Of a stretch of 32,946 bases of DNA, positions 31,001 to 32,946 are shown one piece after another (position 1 is the stretch's first letter; the number at the start of each line of letters is the position of its first letter). The stretch is from Clostridia bacterium (GTDB lineage Bacteria > Bacillota > Clostridia > Christensenellales > Borkfalkiaceae). The notes beneath the pieces were generated by a model. It made no database searches. It saw only the letters and a list, made by a program, of their open reading frames with translations, and was not told the DNA's origin. The DNA lies in NCBI GenBank assembly GCA_017504655.1, contig JAFVQT010000002.1, positions 1 to 32,946 on the forward strand, given 5' to 3'. The translations under genes were made by a program, and so were the position numbers.

Positions 31001-32305
31001 TTATTTTAATATTATTTTTGCAATACGGGTTGTTTTTTCGTCAATTTTAACTCTTTGGGAAATTTCAACACCGCAAACAACCAAAACCTCACTGCCACAC
31101 GCTAAAACCGGCAATGAATTTCTCTTTATAAGAGGAATCTTTTTGTCCGTCATATAATCGCCAAGATTTTTTGTTCCACCGCCGAATTTCGTAAACACGT
31201 CACCGTCTTTTCTCACTCTTATAACTGTGCCCTGAGGAATTTTATCCAAGTCAAAATAGCACTCTCCCTTTTGCTTGGCTTTAAAATCTACAGCTCCTTC
31301 AAGACTTGAAACAACTACTTTTTTTTCGCCGAAAGCAAACTCGCCCAAGCCAAAGGCTATATCGCCTTGCTCTACCTCGCCTTGTCTGTAAAAGGATACT
31401 CGGTCGTATTCTTTAACTGCTGTTACACCGTTTAAGAGGTCTATTCTTTTGCCGTTTTGAGAGGTTTTTAGAGCCAAAAGCCCGTCTATATGAGCTTTAT
31501 CGTAATCTTTTGCTATACCGATATCCTTCATGGCAATAACAGATGCCCTTGCAAAAATAACATCATCTTCAGAGCAAAGCACACTTACACTGCTACCGTT
31601 AAGCATAACTGCCTCTCGCGCTTTTTTAGACAAAAACTCGTCCTCACCGGATAAAACGTTAACAAATCGATTAACAGCACTTTCCATTTTAGGAAAGCGC
31701 TTTTTTATCTCGGGAATAACGTTAAGTCTTAAAAAATTCCTGGAATAGTCGTCGCTTTGATTACTTGTGTCCACCACATATTCCAAGCCGTGTTTTAAAG
31801 CATATTCGTCAAGTTCTTCTTTAGTAGCACCCAGAATTGGGCGGATAATCTTGCCTGCGTGTGAAATCTCGGGTATGCCCTTAAGTCCCGATGGGGACGC
31901 CCCTCTGAACAGGTTTAAAAGCACGGTTTCTACGTTATCTGCAAGATGATGCGCGGTTGCCACCTTATTGCAAAAGCCCTCGTCAATCAGCTTAAAAAAG
32001 CTATCGTATCTGAGCCTTCTCGCGCCCTCCTCAACCGTCATTTTGTTTTTTCTCGAAAACTCTACACAATCAAACTCAAGAGCCTTTAAGGGCACGTTTA
32101 ACGCCTTGCAAAGGGACTTAACAAACAAACTGTCCCTTTTGGATTCTTCGCCCCTGATACCGTGTTCAACGTTTATAGCCTTGACGGTAATGCCTAATCT
32201 TTCTCGCTCGCTTAAAAGTATATGAAGCAGGCAAACCGAATCTTTTCCTCCCGAAAGGGCAACTGCAACAACGTCGCCACGGTTAAACAATTTTAAGTTA
32301 AGCAT
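31001..32305 (-). CDS. tilS: tRNA(Ile)-lysidine synthetase
   Basis: The 434-aa enzyme ligates lysine to C34 of tRNA-Ile(CAU), using ATP, to make lysidine and switch decoding to AUA. The PP-loop SGGKDS is at residues 18-23. The segments NVEHGIRGEES, ATAHHLADNVETVLLNL, RPILG and DTSNQSDDYSRNFLR are typical. The C-terminal TilS domain (LGDYMTDKKIPLIKR) is present. A GGGGAGGG site precedes the ATG. The nearby CAU-anticodon tRNAs are the initiator and elongator tRNA-Met, not the TilS substrate. Confidence 0.97.
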   Translation of the reverse strand: MLNLKLFNRGDVVAVALSGGKDSVCLLHILLSERERLGITVKAINVEHGIRGEESKRDSLFVKSLCKALNVPLKALEFDCVEFSRKNKMTVEEGARRLRYDSFFKLIDEGFCNKVATAHHLADNVETVLLNLFRGASPSGLKGIPEISHAGKIIRPILGATKEELDEYALKHGLEYVVDTSNQSDDYSRNFLRLNVIPEIKKRFPKMESAVNRFVNVLSGEDEFLSKKAREAVMLNGSSVSVLCSEDDVIFARASVIAMKDIGIAKDYDKAHIDGLLALKTSQNGKRIDLLNGVTAVKEYDRVSFYRQGEVEQGDIAFGLGEFAFGEKKVVVSSLEGAVDFKAKQKGECYFDLDKIPQGTVIRVRKDGDVFTKFGGGTKNLGDYMTDKKIPLIKRNSLPVLACGSEVLVVCGVEISQRVKIDEKTTRIAKIILK

Positions 32306-32335
32306 ATTGCCCTCCCCGTTGATTTAATAATGACT

Positions 32336-32364
32336 ATTATATCAATTTTTATAGAAATTTACAA
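32336..32364 (-). promoter_or_regulatory. promoter of tilS
   Basis: TTGTAA (32359-32364) and a perfect TATAAT (32336-32341) with a TGA extension are 17 bases apart on the minus strand, divergent from the tRNA promoter. Confidence 0.75.
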
Positions 32365-32442
32365 TAAAAACTGCGTATTTTTATCAATAAAAAGAATGGT
32401 TAAAGCAAAAAAATATTTTTTTGAAAAAATGCCTAAAAACTG

Positions 32443-32471
32443 TTGACAAATTGGTAAATATAATGTAAGAT
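32443..32471 (+). promoter_or_regulatory. promoter of the tRNA cluster
   Basis: A perfect TTGACA (32443-32448) and TAAGAT (32466-32471) are separated by 17 bases, ending 29 bases before the first tRNA. Confidence 0.82.
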
Positions 32472-32500
32472 ATATGAGCATTCGACAAGAATGTACTCGT

Positions 32501-32578
<78 letters not shown>

Positions 32579-32580
32579 TT

Positions 32581-32609
32581 GTTTCGGCAGGCTGTAAGCC
32601 TGCCGAAAC
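32581..32609. repeat. perfect hairpin between two tRNA genes
   Basis: A 12-bp perfect stem (GTTTCGGCAGGC with its complement) closes a 5-base loop. It starts two bases after tRNA-fMet and ends 11 bases before tRNA-Met. The plus-strand tail is GTAAAAAAT, so it is not a standard terminator. It may be a processing element. Confidence 0.7.
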
Positions 32610-32620
32610 GTAAAAAATAT

Positions 32621-32697
32621 GGCGGCGTAGCTTAGCTGGTTATAGCGGCCGGTTCATACCCGGCAGGTCGTTGGTTCGAATCTGACCGCCGCTACCA
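32621..32697 (+). tRNA. elongator tRNA-Met (CAT)
   Basis: The 77-base tRNA has anticodon CAT in loop TTCATAC, a paired G1-C72-type acceptor stem (GGCGGCG with CGCCGCT), and encoded CCA. It closely resembles elongator tRNA-Met of Bacillus and not tRNA-Ile(CAU). One T-T mismatch closes the D stem. Confidence 0.93.
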
Positions 32698-32714
32698 CAA
32701 CCCTTGATAAGAAT

Positions 32715-32789
32715 GGCCCCTTGGTCAAGCGGTCAAGACATCGCCCTTTCACGGCGGTAACACGAGTTCGATTCTCGTAGGGGTCACCA
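32715..32789 (+). tRNA. tRNA-Glu (TTC)
   Basis: The 75-base tRNA has anticodon TTC in loop CTTTCAC, acceptor GGCCCCT with AGGGGTC (one G-U pair), and encoded CCA. It is third in the cluster. Confidence 0.95.
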
Positions 32790-32794
32790 TAGAA

Positions 32795-32830
32795 GGTGTA
32801 AATTGAACTTTTCAATTTACACCTTTTTTT
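32795..32830 (+). terminator. terminator of the tRNA cluster
   Basis: A perfect 13-bp stem (32795-32807 with 32811-32823) with a 3-base loop is followed by seven Ts, five bases after tRNA-Glu. Confidence 0.92.
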
Positions 32831-32851
32831 ATTTTAATTTTTTCATTTTTA

Positions 32852-32946
32852 TTACGAAATCTCCTTAATTTTTTGCCACCTCGTTTGTGGCATCTTAGCA
32901 TATTCCTCGTGGCTGTAAACTGCCGCCTGTAAAATTACACTAAATA
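32852..32946 (-). CDS. 3' end of an unidentified gene (partial)
   Basis: On the minus strand an open frame enters from the right edge and ends at TAA (32852-32854), giving 30 residues with a protein-like composition (VILQAAVYSHEEYAKMPQTR and so on). It faces the tRNA cluster tail to tail, where such a gene end is expected. The other minus frames contain an early stop or an unlikely lysine- and arginine-rich reading. I do not recognise the family. Confidence 0.5.
   Translation of the reverse strand, partial: FSVILQAAVYSHEEYAKMPQTRWQKIKEIS

Noticed and set aside
32621..32697. Second CAT tRNA as tRNA-Ile(CAU), the substrate of adjacent tilS
   Set aside because: The acceptor stem, anticodon stem and overall sequence match elongator tRNA-Met much better than the Ile2 type.

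Overview
The window is a compact bacterial chromosome segment with low to moderate G+C, judged by eye. It carries Bacillota (Firmicutes) features: sigma-A-type promoters, strong AGGAGG-type ribosome sites, an infC-rpmI-rplT operon behind an L20-type leader, the prs-pth-mfd-foldase order common in Clostridia, DUF1934, and COG2509 and HI0933 flavoproteins. An uncultured, probably gut-associated Clostridia lineage fits best; I cannot name a genus. I see no phage, transposon or CRISPR array. Nearly everything is housekeeping, and most genes are on the minus strand.

Layout. 1-3162: a lipoprotein HtrA/DegP-like protease, then yebC and a TrmH/SpoU RNA methyltransferase. 3163-4476: infC-rpmI-rplT with promoter and attenuating leader; infC can only start at an AUU codon. 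4586-12083: the prs-pth-mfd cluster, followed by a separately promoted 716-aa foldase-like lipoprotein. 12130-20000: a tightly packed minus-strand run of mtnN-like nucleosidase, patatin, an AroA-AroE-like fusion, a MacB/FtsX-type ABC exporter, a CPBP protease, rlmH and tadA. 20042-20659: a lone plus-strand class I glutamine amidotransferase. Its 3' end overlaps the 3' end of a three-gene minus operon (DUF1934, metallo-beta-lactamase fold, Rho-like). 23079-25818: two overlapping FAD oxidoreductases. 26006-30233 (plus): a membrane-anchored coiled-coil protein with tandem DUF1508 domains, an acyltransferase fused to a zinc ribbon, and truA. 30364-32305 (minus): a P-loop kinase and tilS. 32501-32789: tRNA-fMet, tRNA-Met and tRNA-Glu with promoter and terminator. 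The 3' tail of another minus gene reaches the right edge.

How it works together. Translation and RNA maintenance dominate (IF3, L35, L20, Pth, TadA, RlmH, TruA, TilS, TrmH-like, tRNAs). Beside them sit nucleotide supply (Prs), transcription-coupled repair (Mfd), and envelope functions (protease, foldase, acyltransferase, exporter, CPBP protease).

The unexpected part is two apparent pseudoenzymes built on essential folds. A full-length Rho homologue has no usable Walker A motif and no catalytic glutamate. An AroA-AroE fusion has its AroE catalytic Lys/Asp pair and several AroA PEP-site residues replaced. Both lie in intact, well-translated operons with no frameshifts, so they look selected rather than decayed. 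They are the best candidates for undescribed biology here.
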